This document shows, in pieces, positions 24,811-32,237 of a stretch of 64,000 nucleotides of DNA. The notes beneath the pieces are model-generated. The model ran no database searches, was not told the origin of the DNA, and was given only the letters and a program-made list of their open reading frames with translations. Position numbers and translations under genes: made by a program. The number at the start of each line of letters is the position of its first letter. Positions within the stretch are counted from its first letter, which is position 1. Origin of the DNA: Methylococcaceae bacterium (GTDB lineage Bacteria > Pseudomonadota > Gammaproteobacteria > Methylococcales > Methylomonadaceae); NCBI GenBank assembly GCA_013140705.1, contig JABFSH010000025.1, forward strand, positions 1-64,000. The letters are read 5' to 3'.

Positions 24811-25629
24811 TCAGCTTCCGGATACTGCGGCAGCGGCTCTAATTCGTAACTCGTCGAAAGGTTCGAGTTGTATGATGTCGATAAGTCGTTCTTTGCTGAG
24901 CTCGAGAATGGCCAGAAACGAGACAACGACACCGGGTCGTCCTTCCTGACGGACGAATAACTGCGAAAAAAGGAGACTATCCGCTCCTTTAAGGTTTTCC
25001 AGAATGGTTGACATTCGTTCACGGACAGATAAGGGTTCTTTGGTTATATGGTGGTGGCTGTGTTGCTCAACGCGTTTAAGTACTGTCTGAAAAGCCAGCA
25101 ACATTTCTTTTAACTGGATATCGGGCAACGGTCGCTCATGGGTTAATGTCGATGCATCGACTGCACAAGCAAAAATTTCCCGTTCACATCGGGGCATCAA
25201 ATCAATTTCTTCAGCCGCCTCTTTAATGCATTCGTATTCCTGCAGCCTTCGAATCAATGTTGCTCTGGGATCTTCTTCCTCATCCTCTGCTTCAGGCTGT
25301 CTGGGCAACAACATACGCGACTTGATTTCCGCCAACAGTGCCGCCATCACCAGATACTCGGCGGCAAGTTCCAGATTCAAATCCGTCATCATCTGAATAT
25401 AGGTGATGTATTGATGCGTAATCTGGGCAATCGGTATGTTGACGATATCGAGATTCTGGCGTCTGATCAAATACAATAACAAGTCCAGAGGGCCTTCAAA
25501 TAACGACAAAAACACTTCCAGCGCATCAGGCGGTATATAAAGATCTTCCGGCTTATGAATGAACGGTTCGCCGTTCACCATCGCAAACACTTGCGGGGAA
25601 TCTATGATGTCAACGATTTCTTGATGCAA
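24811..25629 (-). CDS. scpA: Segregation and condensation protein ScpA (kleisin)
   Basis: 272 residues if the TTG at 25629 is used; the next in-frame ATG is at 25581. Kleisin that bridges SMC heads during chromosome condensation. The N-terminal helix signature is clear: DALEVFLSLFEGPLDLLLYL, then YITYIQMMTDLNLELAAEYL and VMAALLAEIKSRMLLP. An acidic linker (EAEDEEEDP) precedes the C-terminal winged helix (SFLAILELSKERLIDIIQLE). The longer start is kept because family members carry a short leader before DLYIPPDALEVF. It is followed by scpB after 34 bases. Confidence 0.93.
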   Translation of the reverse strand: MHQEIVDIIDSPQVFAMVNGEPFIHKPEDLYIPPDALEVFLSLFEGPLDLLLYLIRRQNLDIVNIPIAQITHQYITYIQMMTDLNLELAAEYLVMAALLAEIKSRMLLPRQPEAEDEEEDPRATLIRRLQEYECIKEAAEEIDLMPRCEREIFACAVDASTLTHERPLPDIQLKEMLLAFQTVLKRVEQHSHHHITKEPLSVRERMSTILENLKGADSLLFSQLFVRQEGRPGVVVSFLAILELSKERLIDIIQLEPFDELRIRAAAAVSGS

Positions 25630-25653
25630 GCAGCAATAACAATTATAAAATAA

Positions 25654-26082
25654 TCAATTTGGATAAAATCCGTCATCCAATATCTGAGCAACATCCCAAG
25701 GACAGCTTTCCGGAAAAACATGCTTTTCCAATCCGGTTTCCTTAGATGAACGAATGATGGCCAAGGCATAGGCCTCGTTAATCAATTGCTCAAGTTGCGA
25801 TTTTAACCCGGGATTACCGCTTAACATCTTTGAGAATTGCAGTCTTTGCTCATCAATCATCAGCTGCCAGCTTCGACCTCGGCGAATGGGTTGGTATCGC
25901 CATTTAAGCAGATGCACTAACAATACCGCTAATCGGCTTTCAAGTTCGCGCTTTTCGCTTCGGCCCATGGTTTCTATTTCCTCAATCAAGTTTTCAATAT
26001 CAAGCTCCTGCAAGCGGCCTGACCTCAATAACGCCGCTTGCTCTTGCGTCCAACTGTAAAAATCGGATTGATAATTAATCAT
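25654..26082 (-). CDS. DUF29 family protein
   Basis: 142 residues from the ATG at 26082, chosen because AAGAGG lies just upstream and homologues start with this segment (INYQSDFYSWTQEQAALLRS). A GTG at 26112 overlaps the upstream stop (GTGA) and would add ten residues. DUF29 core: LDIENLIEEIETMGRSEKRE, LLVHLLKWRYQPIRRGRSW and a C-terminal FPESCPWDVAQILDDGFYPN. All-helical small protein of unknown function that is common, often in several copies, in cyanobacteria and proteobacteria. It sits between the M50 protease and scpA on the same strand. Confidence 0.88.
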   Translation of the reverse strand: MINYQSDFYSWTQEQAALLRSGRLQELDIENLIEEIETMGRSEKRELESRLAVLLVHLLKWRYQPIRRGRSWQLMIDEQRLQFSKMLSGNPGLKSQLEQLINEAYALAIIRSSKETGLEKHVFPESCPWDVAQILDDGFYPN

Positions 26083-26108
26083 GGATAAAACCTCTTCAAG
26101 ACTTACGA

Positions 26109-26762
26109 TCACAAACCGGCAATACTGAAAAACAGTTGTTGAGCGGCATACATGGGATAAGCCAGGATGACATTCAGTACCTGGGTATAAAGCAATATTA
26201 ACAGGATTATAAACCCATAACGTTCCAGCTGATTATATTTCCACGCCCAATAGCCGGGCAAAATGCCGCTTAACACTCGGCTACCATCCAAAGGCGGAAT
26301 CGGCAGCAGATTGATCAAAGCCAACACCAGATTGATCGAAATACCGGCTACACCGGTGTATATCAGCGGTAAAGATATAAACTCAACGCCAGTCATCACA
26401 CCGATTCTGGCCAGTAATGCCCAGGCCAGCGCCATCAGCAGATTGGATGCTGGTCCCGCCAATGCAACAATAGCCATGTCCTTGCGTGGATTTTTAAAGT
26501 TTCGTGCATCGACAGGAACCGGCTTGGCCCAGCCAAAAATGAAACCGGTACCGGTTAACAAGAGTATGCCCGGAAGCAGGACGGTGCCTACCCAGTCGAT
26601 ATGCTTTATCGGATTAATTGTTAATCGACCCAATACGGAAGCCGTATTATCACCGTATTTTTTGGCAACCCACCCATGCGCCACTTCGTGCACGGTAATG
26701 GCAAAAATCACCGGCAAAATCCAGACAACAATGCGCTGCATTAAAGTCAATTCATTCATCAT
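26109..26762 (-). CDS. Site-2-protease-type M50 family membrane peptidase
   Basis: 217 residues with about five membrane helices. Zinc motif HEVAH near residue 21 (VHEVAHGWVAKKYGDNTASV), followed by RLTINPIKHIDWVGTVLLPG and the second-site motif NLLPIPPLDGSRVLSG, whose Asp completes the zinc site. FGWAKPVPVDARNFKNP is typical of the short YwhC/SpoIVFB-like group without a PDZ domain. Its substrates in this organism are unknown. It overlaps the DUF29 gene by up to 4 bases. Confidence 0.92.
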   Translation of the reverse strand: MMNELTLMQRIVVWILPVIFAITVHEVAHGWVAKKYGDNTASVLGRLTINPIKHIDWVGTVLLPGILLLTGTGFIFGWAKPVPVDARNFKNPRKDMAIVALAGPASNLLMALAWALLARIGVMTGVEFISLPLIYTGVAGISINLVLALINLLPIPPLDGSRVLSGILPGYWAWKYNQLERYGFIILLILLYTQVLNVILAYPMYAAQQLFFSIAGL

Positions 26763-26779
26763 AACTTGCTGATCCTTGT

Positions 26780-27400
26780 TTAATCGAGCATCGGCGCAAT
26801 GCCTTTACCTTGTCTGACAATTTCCGGGCCGTTTGCGGAAAATTCAATAATGGTTGTCTGTTCAAATTCAATGATGCCGGCATCGATAACCAAATCCAGC
26901 TGGTGTTCCAGTTTGTCCCTGATTTCGTAAGGATCAACCAGCGCATCGGTGCTTCCTGGCAAAATTAGACTGGTGCTCAATAACGGTTCTTCCAACTCCT
27001 TGACCAAAAGCAGCGCTATGGCATTATCAGGAATCCGGATGCCAATGGTTTTTTTCTTCGGGTGTTGCAAGCGGCGCGGCACTTCGCGGGTAGCATCCAG
27101 CAAAAAGGTGAAGGCGCCAGGCGTCAGTGTTTTTATCAGCCGATAGGCATCATTGCCGATTTTGGTAAAGTTGGAGACTTGTGCCAGATCTTTACAAACG
27201 AGCGTAAAATCATGCTTGTCGTCCAATTGCCGAATCCGGCGAATTCTATCCATCGCCTGCTTATCGCCAATGTGACACGCAATCGCATAGGATGAATCGG
27301 TAGGATAAGCGATCACGCCGCCTTGACGAATGATTTCCACCGCTCGATGAATCAATCGCAGTTGAGGATTCTGAGGGTGTATTTCAAAAAACTGAGCCAT
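26780..27400 (-). CDS. YciO/Sua5/YrdC-family protein
   Basis: 206 residues. YrdC fold, YciO-like branch of the L-threonylcarbamoyladenylate synthase family: GGVIAYPTDSSYAIACHIGD, MDRIRRIRQLDDKHDFTLVC, TPGAFTFLLDATREVPRRLQ, KTIGIRIPDN and STSLILPGSTDALVDPYEIR. YrdC/Sua5 makes threonylcarbamoyl-AMP for tRNA t6A37, but YciO members often have weak or no such activity, so I do not assign the reaction firmly. It is the first gene of the run M50-DUF29-scpA-scpB-rluB, all on the minus strand with short gaps; this order is common in gammaproteobacteria. Confidence 0.88.
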   Translation of the reverse strand: MAQFFEIHPQNPQLRLIHRAVEIIRQGGVIAYPTDSSYAIACHIGDKQAMDRIRRIRQLDDKHDFTLVCKDLAQVSNFTKIGNDAYRLIKTLTPGAFTFLLDATREVPRRLQHPKKKTIGIRIPDNAIALLLVKELEEPLLSTSLILPGSTDALVDPYEIRDKLEHQLDLVIDAGIIEFEQTTIIEFSANGPEIVRQGKGIAPMLD

Positions 27401-27778
27401 TTCTATATGCAGAAATCCCTATTTTATTATGTCCGTCAAAATCAAACCTCTAATGTTGCCATGTGCTTTCCAGGAAGATCGCAGTGAGTATCAAATTTTG
27501 AATACTGTGAGTGTAGATGTTCGGATATTATAACTTACATCCAACCGGGCTTGTAAATAATGCGACATTCCAGGTATAGATACCTTATTCCTTACAAATT
27601 AGGTAAAATTATAAAATCAGTCTTTCCTATTTTTTAATTTCCTGTATTTGATTCTATTTTGTCAGATGTGTTGAGGAACGGAACACATCGTTCGTGATTG
27701 ATGCGCTTCACTGCGTTCAGCACATCCTACGGGCTTTTTATTTTTGTACACTTTTGTGTAGTCGTAATTGTAACAACC
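27401..27778. other. Divergent intergenic region upstream of prfC with a short repeat-like element
   Basis: Contains promoters for both divergent genes, not identifiable with confidence. At about 27672-27734 it holds an element with the core ATGCGCTTCACTGCGTTCAG then CACATCCTAC. I recall similar dispersed intergenic sequences from other genomes, but there is no second copy in this window. The prfC frame extends upstream through this element (ATG at 27698), but the conserved RF3 N-terminus begins at 27779. Confidence 0.45.
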
Positions 27779-29365
27779 ATGTCAACCACTGAATTAATCA
27801 CTGAACTCAAGCGTCGCCGAACTTTTGCCATCATTTCGCACCCGGATGCCGGAAAAACAACCCTCACTGAAAAATTGCTGCTGTTCGGGGGCGCCATTCA
27901 GTTGGCGGGCTCCGTAAAAGGACGCAAAGCCGCACGGCATGCCACGTCTGACTGGATGGAAATGGAAAAGGAGCGCGGCATCTCGGTCACGACCTCGGTC
28001 ATGCAGTTCGAGCACAAAAATGCCATCATCAATCTGCTGGATACACCGGGACATGAAGACTTCTCTGAAGACACCTATCGCACGCTGACCGCGGTGGATT
28101 CTGCGCTCATGGTCATCGACGTCGCCAAAGGCGTCGAAGAACGGACCATTAATCTCATGGAAGTCTGCCGGCTACGCACAACGCCGATTCTTACCTTTAT
28201 TAATAAACTCGATCGGGAAGGCCGCGAACCGATTGAACTCATGGACGAAGTCGAGAATGTACTAAAGATCAAATGCGCGCCGATGACCTGGCCGATCGGC
28301 ATGGGCAAACGCTTTAAAGGTGTTTATCACCTTTATAAGGATGAAATCCATTTATTCAGCGCCCAGCATGGCGGCAGAATTGCCGAGGCCGAAATTATCA
28401 AGGGCCTGAACAATCCCAAGCTGGATGAATTGCTGAAATATCAGGCTGACGAATTAAGGGATGAAATTGACCTGGTCAAAGGTGCAAGCCACGAATTTGA
28501 TCTTGACGACTACCTGGCCGGCAAACTGACACCGGTATTTTTCGGTTCGGCAATCAATAATTTCGGCATTCTTGAATTGCTGGATGCGTTTGCTGAATAT
28601 GCACCACCTCCCCGATCCAGAGAGGCGGAACAACGCACAGTATCACCCGAAGAGGACAAGTTTACCGGTTTTGTCTTTAAAATTCAGGCCAACATGGATC
28701 CGGCGCATCGCGACCGCGTGGCCTTTCTGCGCGTCTGTTCCGGAAAGTTCGACAAGGGAATGAAAGTCAATCATGTCCGCCTGGGTAAAAGTGTCCAGAT
28801 GGCCAATGCCATCACCTTTCAGGCCGATACCCGAAAAAATGTCGAAGAAGCCTATCCCGGCGACATTATCGGCTTGCACAACCACGGCACGATTCAGATA
28901 GGCGATACCTTTACGCAAGGTGAAACACTCAAATACGGCGGCATCCCCTACTTTGCCCCCGAACTTTTTCGCCGCGTGGTTTTAAAAGATCCCTTAAGAG
29001 CCAAAGCCTTGCAAAAAGGCTTGGTTCAACTGACTGAAGAAGGTGCCACACAGCTGTTCAAGCCATTAAAAAACAACGACCTTATTTTAGGGGCCGTCGG
29101 CATCCTGCAGTTCGACGTAACAGCCTACCGATTGAAAGCGGAATACAATGTTGAGTGTGTGTATGACAACATATCGATTTCAACGGTGCGCTGGGTTAGT
29201 TCGGACAAACCGGCCAAACTGGAAGAATTCAAGAAAAAAGTCTTCGATAATCTGGCCGAAGATGGCGGCGGGCATTTGGTCTATGTGGCCAACAGCCGAG
29301 TCAATCTGCAATTGACGGAAGAACGCTGGCCGGATATCAAATTTAGTGCAACAAGAGAGCTGTAA
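27779..29365 (+). CDS. prfC: Peptide chain release factor 3
   Basis: 528 residues from the ATG at 27779, where homology begins ([20 protein letters not shown]). Translational GTPase that recycles RF1/RF2. G1 is [10 protein letters not shown]2 region [13 protein letters not shown]3 DTPGHEDF, and G4 NKLD. The RF3-specific segment [20 protein letters not shown] distinguishes it from EF-G. The C-terminal domain ends [13 protein letters not shown], as in the family. The longer open frame from 27698 would add a hydrophobic leader and is rejected. Confidence 0.97.
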   Translation: MSTTELITELKRRRTFAIISHPDAGKTTLTEKLLLFGGAIQLAGSVKGRKAARHATSDWMEMEKERGISVTTSVMQFEHKNAIINLLDTPGHEDFSEDTYRTLTAVDSALMVIDVAKGVEERTINLMEVCRLRTTPILTFINKLDREGREPIELMDEVENVLKIKCAPMTWPIGMGKRFKGVYHLYKDEIHLFSAQHGGRIAEAEIIKGLNNPKLDELLKYQADELRDEIDLVKGASHEFDLDDYLAGKLTPVFFGSAINNFGILELLDAFAEYAPPPRSREAEQRTVSPEEDKFTGFVFKIQANMDPAHRDRVAFLRVCSGKFDKGMKVNHVRLGKSVQMANAITFQADTRKNVEEAYPGDIIGLHNHGTIQIGDTFTQGETLKYGGIPYFAPELFRRVVLKDPLRAKALQKGLVQLTEEGATQLFKPLKNNDLILGAVGILQFDVTAYRLKAEYNVECVYDNISISTVRWVSSDKPAKLEEFKKKVFDNLAEDGGGHLVYVANSRVNLQLTEERWPDIKFSATREL

Positions 29366-29388
29366 TACCAATCCCAATAATTACTCAA

Positions 29389-30087
29389 TTATTCAGCTGC
29401 CTCTTCGGCCTGATTTTCTTCCGATGCCGCAACATCAGACGCCGCCGCTGCTTCAGGGGCCTCTGCAACGACTTCCTCGGTTTTTTTGCTTAATGACGCC
29501 ATAAACTCCAAAAACCAGTCCCGATTCTTGACTGCATCAAGATCCGGATCGTTAAGAATATCCTGCGCATCCGGCAGGCTGCCTTTATCTTTTGAATTTT
29601 GCAGTGCTTTCAGGCACTCTTCGCTATCGCCTCGCAAACCATGTATACAAGCCAGGTTATAGGAAGCCGTACCTGCCTGAATTGAATTGGCTTTTTCAAA
29701 CTGTTTTTTGGCCATTTCATAGAGTTCATCGTTCGAATTTACACCTTTGATACGCGCCAAATCCATATAGGCAACGCCGCCATCAATGGCCGCCCCCAGA
29801 TAATTCGGATCGATCAACATACAAAAGGTAAACTTGGAGATGCAGTCTTCATAGAGCTTGATCGCTTCATCGCCGGACTTGGTCTTGGCATGATGCAACA
29901 GCGTAAAACCCCAGTGATAGAGCGCCGCAGCCCGCAAAGGATCATCCTGTAAGACTTCCGCATAGCCCTGATAAGTGCCTTTGAATAATTGATCCGCCTT
30001 GACGCCCTCGCTTTTACGCGCCTGAACGGTTTGTTTGATGGTCGCATCCAGTTTGGATTTTTTGGTGAACGACGCAAATAATGACAT
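29389..30087 (-). CDS. TPR-repeat protein with acidic tail
   Basis: 232 residues, soluble, no signal peptide. Helical repeats resembling tetratricopeptides: DPLRAAALYHWGFTLLHHA, DEAIKLYEDCISKFTFCMLI, LYEMAKKQFEKANSIQAGTA and SYNLACIHGLRGDSEECLKA. The C-terminal 35 residues are almost all Ala and Glu (EEVVAEAPEAAAASDVAASE), a low-complexity acidic tail. Likely a scaffold or chaperone-like interaction protein; no partner is indicated. Convergent with prfC. Confidence 0.8.
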   Translation of the reverse strand: MSLFASFTKKSKLDATIKQTVQARKSEGVKADQLFKGTYQGYAEVLQDDPLRAAALYHWGFTLLHHAKTKSGDEAIKLYEDCISKFTFCMLIDPNYLGAAIDGGVAYMDLARIKGVNSNDELYEMAKKQFEKANSIQAGTASYNLACIHGLRGDSEECLKALQNSKDKGSLPDAQDILNDPDLDAVKNRDWFLEFMASLSKKTEEVVAEAPEAAAASDVAASEENQAEEAAE

Positions 30088-30124
30088 GCTTTCTCTCCTT
30101 TTTCAGTTAGTTGTTATTAATCTC

Positions 30125-30295
30125 TATAGAATAACAGCTTCAATGCGCATCCTGTCAATACCATCAGCGCTTCCCAGCGGGACAGCTGCACGGTTGCAGA
30201 AGCAATTTCAAATTGACCATGATCGGGTGTTCCGTTTAGTCCGCGTAACGGTCAACCTGGTCGTCATGGATTGTCAGAACCTCAGAACTCGCCAA
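30125..30295 (-). pseudogene. Remnant of a Doc-type (Fic fold) toxin
   Basis: After the antitoxin remnant, the minus strand reads LASSEVLTIHDDQVDRYA from a TTG at 30295, then, one frame off, GLNGTPDHGQFEIAS. This matches the N-terminal landmark of death-on-curing toxins (VLxIHxxQxxxxGGxxGxRD). Homology fades afterwards and no Fic catalytic HPFxDGNKR motif is present, so the toxin is truncated and frameshifted. The order antitoxin then toxin is the usual one. Confidence 0.45.
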
Positions 30296-30303
30296 TTAAT
30301 CAA

Positions 30304-30513
30304 TTACTTAGCTAGATTTTCCTAGAGATCAGAATAACGACCATAACTAGCCTGATACACAGCCATGACATGTGAACGTGGCCGCGATTTCCGGTGCTTT
30401 TCAACTAAATCAAATAAAGCCTCGTCCACAAGCGCCTGTATCTGACGGCCTTCATTTTTGGCCAGTTCCCGCACTTGAACCAATACGTCAGCATTAATCT
30501 GTGTTGCGAATTT
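30304..30513 (-). pseudogene. Remnant of a small helical antitoxin
   Basis: The minus strand reads KFATQINADVLVQVRELAKN, then EGRQIQALVDEALFDLVEKH and RKSRPRSHVMAVYQASYGRY. This resembles ribbon-helix-helix antitoxins paired with Doc or similar toxins. There is no start codon: a TAA at 30514-30516 directly precedes the first Lys codon. A TAG at 30322-30324 sits where family members have Tyr (SDL-Y-xxLA), and the residual tail ENLAK runs to TAA at 30304-30306. The frame itself is otherwise clean, so loss looks fairly recent. Confidence 0.6.
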
Positions 30514-30644
30514 TTAATGAAGCCTGTAAGGAAGCGTAACCTAACAGGGCGTTAACAAGTTATGCTGAGGTTTTTTTGTCAAAAAAAGAACCTGATTACG
30601 TACAAACTTCAGCCGAAGTGGAAACGATAAATTTCCCAAGAGTC

Positions 30645-30778
30645 GTCACCCCGGGATTGCAGGGGTCCAGGCTACACGGATGTAAACCCAATGATGACTT
30701 AGGCGGTAAAAATCACAATCATTGTGTTCTGGATACCGGCAATCCCATTGTGCCCTTTGGGTATGCCGGTATGACGGT
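30645..30778. repeat. Dispersed palindromic repeat, copy 1
   Basis: The 3' part (30724-30778) reads TGTTCTGGATACCGGCAATC and continues with CATTGTGCCCTTTGGGTATG then CCGGTATGACGG. The tract from CCGGCAATC to ATGACGG recurs with few changes at 43607-43649. The ends CCGGCA and TGCCGG are inverted. The 5' part (GTCACCCCGGGATTGCAGGG GTCCAGGC, 30645-30672) has the flavour of REP-like elements that often begin gene-poor stretches. Confidence 0.7.
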
Positions 30779-30853
30779 TACTTGAAGGTGTTCTATTTTA
30801 GCTGAACGTTATACGTAATCAGGAAAAAGAATGAATTTCTGTACCGCTGATAG

Positions 30854-31102
30854 CTAAAGCAACTTAACCAGTGCGGCGATAAGACCGATTGAAAACGCCA
30901 TGAGAGCACCCAGCCTAATGATTAGGCGCTGCTCAAGATCACGCATTTCGCGATGCATGTCGTCCTTTGTTACCAAGTCCCTGAGATTAACCCCAAGCAC
31001 CTCGGACAGCGCAGTAGCTTCTGCTTCTGCTTGCGCGGGAGGCACCCCTGCGGCCTTCAGTGTGTTGGCGAACTTTAAGGTATCGAAGGTCAGTGTCGTC
31101 AT
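30854..31102 (-). CDS. DUF1640-like small coiled-coil membrane protein
   Basis: 82 residues: TTLTFDTLKFANTLKAAGVP (the usual opening of this family), PAQAEAEATALSEVLGVNL, a charged helix VTKDDMHREMRDLEQRLIIR predicted to coil, and a C-terminal membrane anchor LGALMAFSIGLIAALVKLL. The family (CCDC90/DUF1640-like) is frequent next to repeats in proteobacterial genomes. Function is unknown in bacteria; mitochondrial relatives include the calcium-uniporter regulator MCUR1. It lies between the repeat copy and the four-repeat block and appears intact. Confidence 0.78.
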   Translation of the reverse strand: MTTLTFDTLKFANTLKAAGVPPAQAEAEATALSEVLGVNLRDLVTKDDMHREMRDLEQRLIIRLGALMAFSIGLIAALVKLL

Positions 31103-31580
31103 AAAAGCACTTTGCTTGGTTTTGAATGATGGTTTTCATTGTATAGCGCAATAAGCATAAGTCAAGGTAGCCAAAAACTGCGCGACCGACGGTATTCCTG
31201 AAAAGAGCAGTGAACGTAAGGAGAGCCGCTCGTGCTGAGCTTTGTCGAAGCATGAGCGGTTTTCATCACTCTAACCCTTTGGGGTGAGCCTACAAAATCC
31301 CGTTACCCTTCGACACGCTCAGGGCGAACGGAATTTTGATAGGCTCAACTGCTCTTTTTATTGATCCAGCCCTATGAATTTTTAACCTCCGTTCGCCTTG
31401 AGCCCGTCGAAAGGCCCGTGTGCTTCGATTCACTCTCTCAGCACGAACGGCTCAAACATTAAAGGGCCGGATCAATAGGATAAGTACAGTAGCCTACTTG
31501 CCAGTATCACATCCGTGTTCTATTTTTGAATTGCAACCAACGCCACCTCAAAAGTCAGCATTTCGTTCGGATCTATATCG
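31103..31580. other. Gene-poor stretch holding the four-repeat block
   Basis: No supported gene. Open frames on either strand (for example 31420-31689 and 30987-31253) run through the repeats and into real genes, and look like chance. The repeat block is listed separately. Confidence 0.5.
31226..31453. repeat. Block of four short palindromic dispersed repeats
   Basis: Four related elements occur in 228 bases: 31226-31259 (CCGCTC...GAGCGG around TGCTGAGCTTTGTCGAAGC), 31300-31331 (CCGTT...AACGG around CTTCGACACGCTCAGGGCG), 31389-31414 (CCGTTCGCCTTGAGCCCGTC GAAAGG) and about 31419-31453 (CTTCGATTCACTC...AGCACGAACGG). They alternate in orientation. The common core is the TTCGACxxGCTCAG/CTGAGCxxGTCGAA type, known as dispersed intergenic repeats in many genomes. 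They may form stem-loops in the transcript between the DUF1640-like gene and the SCO1-like gene. Confidence 0.75.
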
Positions 31581-32192
31581 TTATTTTAAAGTAGCATATT
31601 CATGCACCACAGCATCCGGACTGGCAAAACCATCCAGCCGAAGCCAGGATTTTCCTTTCGCTGCTCGCAAAAAGATGATTGAACTGTGATTCATCTTGTC
31701 GCCCCGATAGGCATTAAAAGCCTTCTGAATGGCGATACTCGACTCTACCGTGCCGGTATAGAAATCCCATTGAGAACCGGCATCAAATTTCTTGGCATAT
31801 TCGATTAGTTTCGCTGGCGTATCGTTTTCAGGATCGATCGAAATCGACACCAGATGAAAGGGCTGTTTATTTTGCGTTAATTTCTCCTGAACTTTTGAAA
31901 AAATGTGGCTTAGCATCGGACAAATGGCCGAGCAGGAAGCAAAGACGAAATTCAGGATGACCGGACGGCCGTCATCGAGCTCCTTCAGCAGCGACACTTT
32001 TTTACCATCGTGACGAACAACTTTAACATCCGGAACATTGTAATTACTTATGGAATGACTATATTCAGGCGCCTCATTATTTAATTCCTCGGCTATCAAC
32101 GATAGTGGCAATAAAAACATCGCACAGAAAATGATGACGCTTGTTGATACACGCCGCCCCATTAAATTTAAAGCTTGATTAGGGTAGTTCAT
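31581..32192 (-). CDS. SCO1/SenC-family copper/thiol protein
   Basis: 203 residues, anchored or exported by the N-terminal hydrophobic segment (STSVIIFCAMFLLPLSLIAE). Thioredoxin fold of the SCO family. The copper/redox motif CSAICP has Cys87 and Cys91, and the third ligand is likely the His of KMNHSSIIFL. Other landmarks are VKVVRHDGKKVSLLKELDDG, RPVILNFVFASC and LVSISIDPENDTPAKLIEYA. SCO proteins deliver Cu(I) to, or reduce, cuproprotein sites. The gene follows the cytochrome/binding-protein gene by 45 bases on the same strand, within a run of metal-redox genes ending at the multicopper oxidase. Confidence 0.92.
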   Translation of the reverse strand: MNYPNQALNLMGRRVSTSVIIFCAMFLLPLSLIAEELNNEAPEYSHSISNYNVPDVKVVRHDGKKVSLLKELDDGRPVILNFVFASCSAICPMLSHIFSKVQEKLTQNKQPFHLVSISIDPENDTPAKLIEYAKKFDAGSQWDFYTGTVESSIAIQKAFNAYRGDKMNHSSIIFLRAAKGKSWLRLDGFASPDAVVHEYATLK

Positions 32193-32237
32193 AATATTTT
32201 TGAGTGAGTTTTACTCTCTGATAAAAACAAATTCAAG

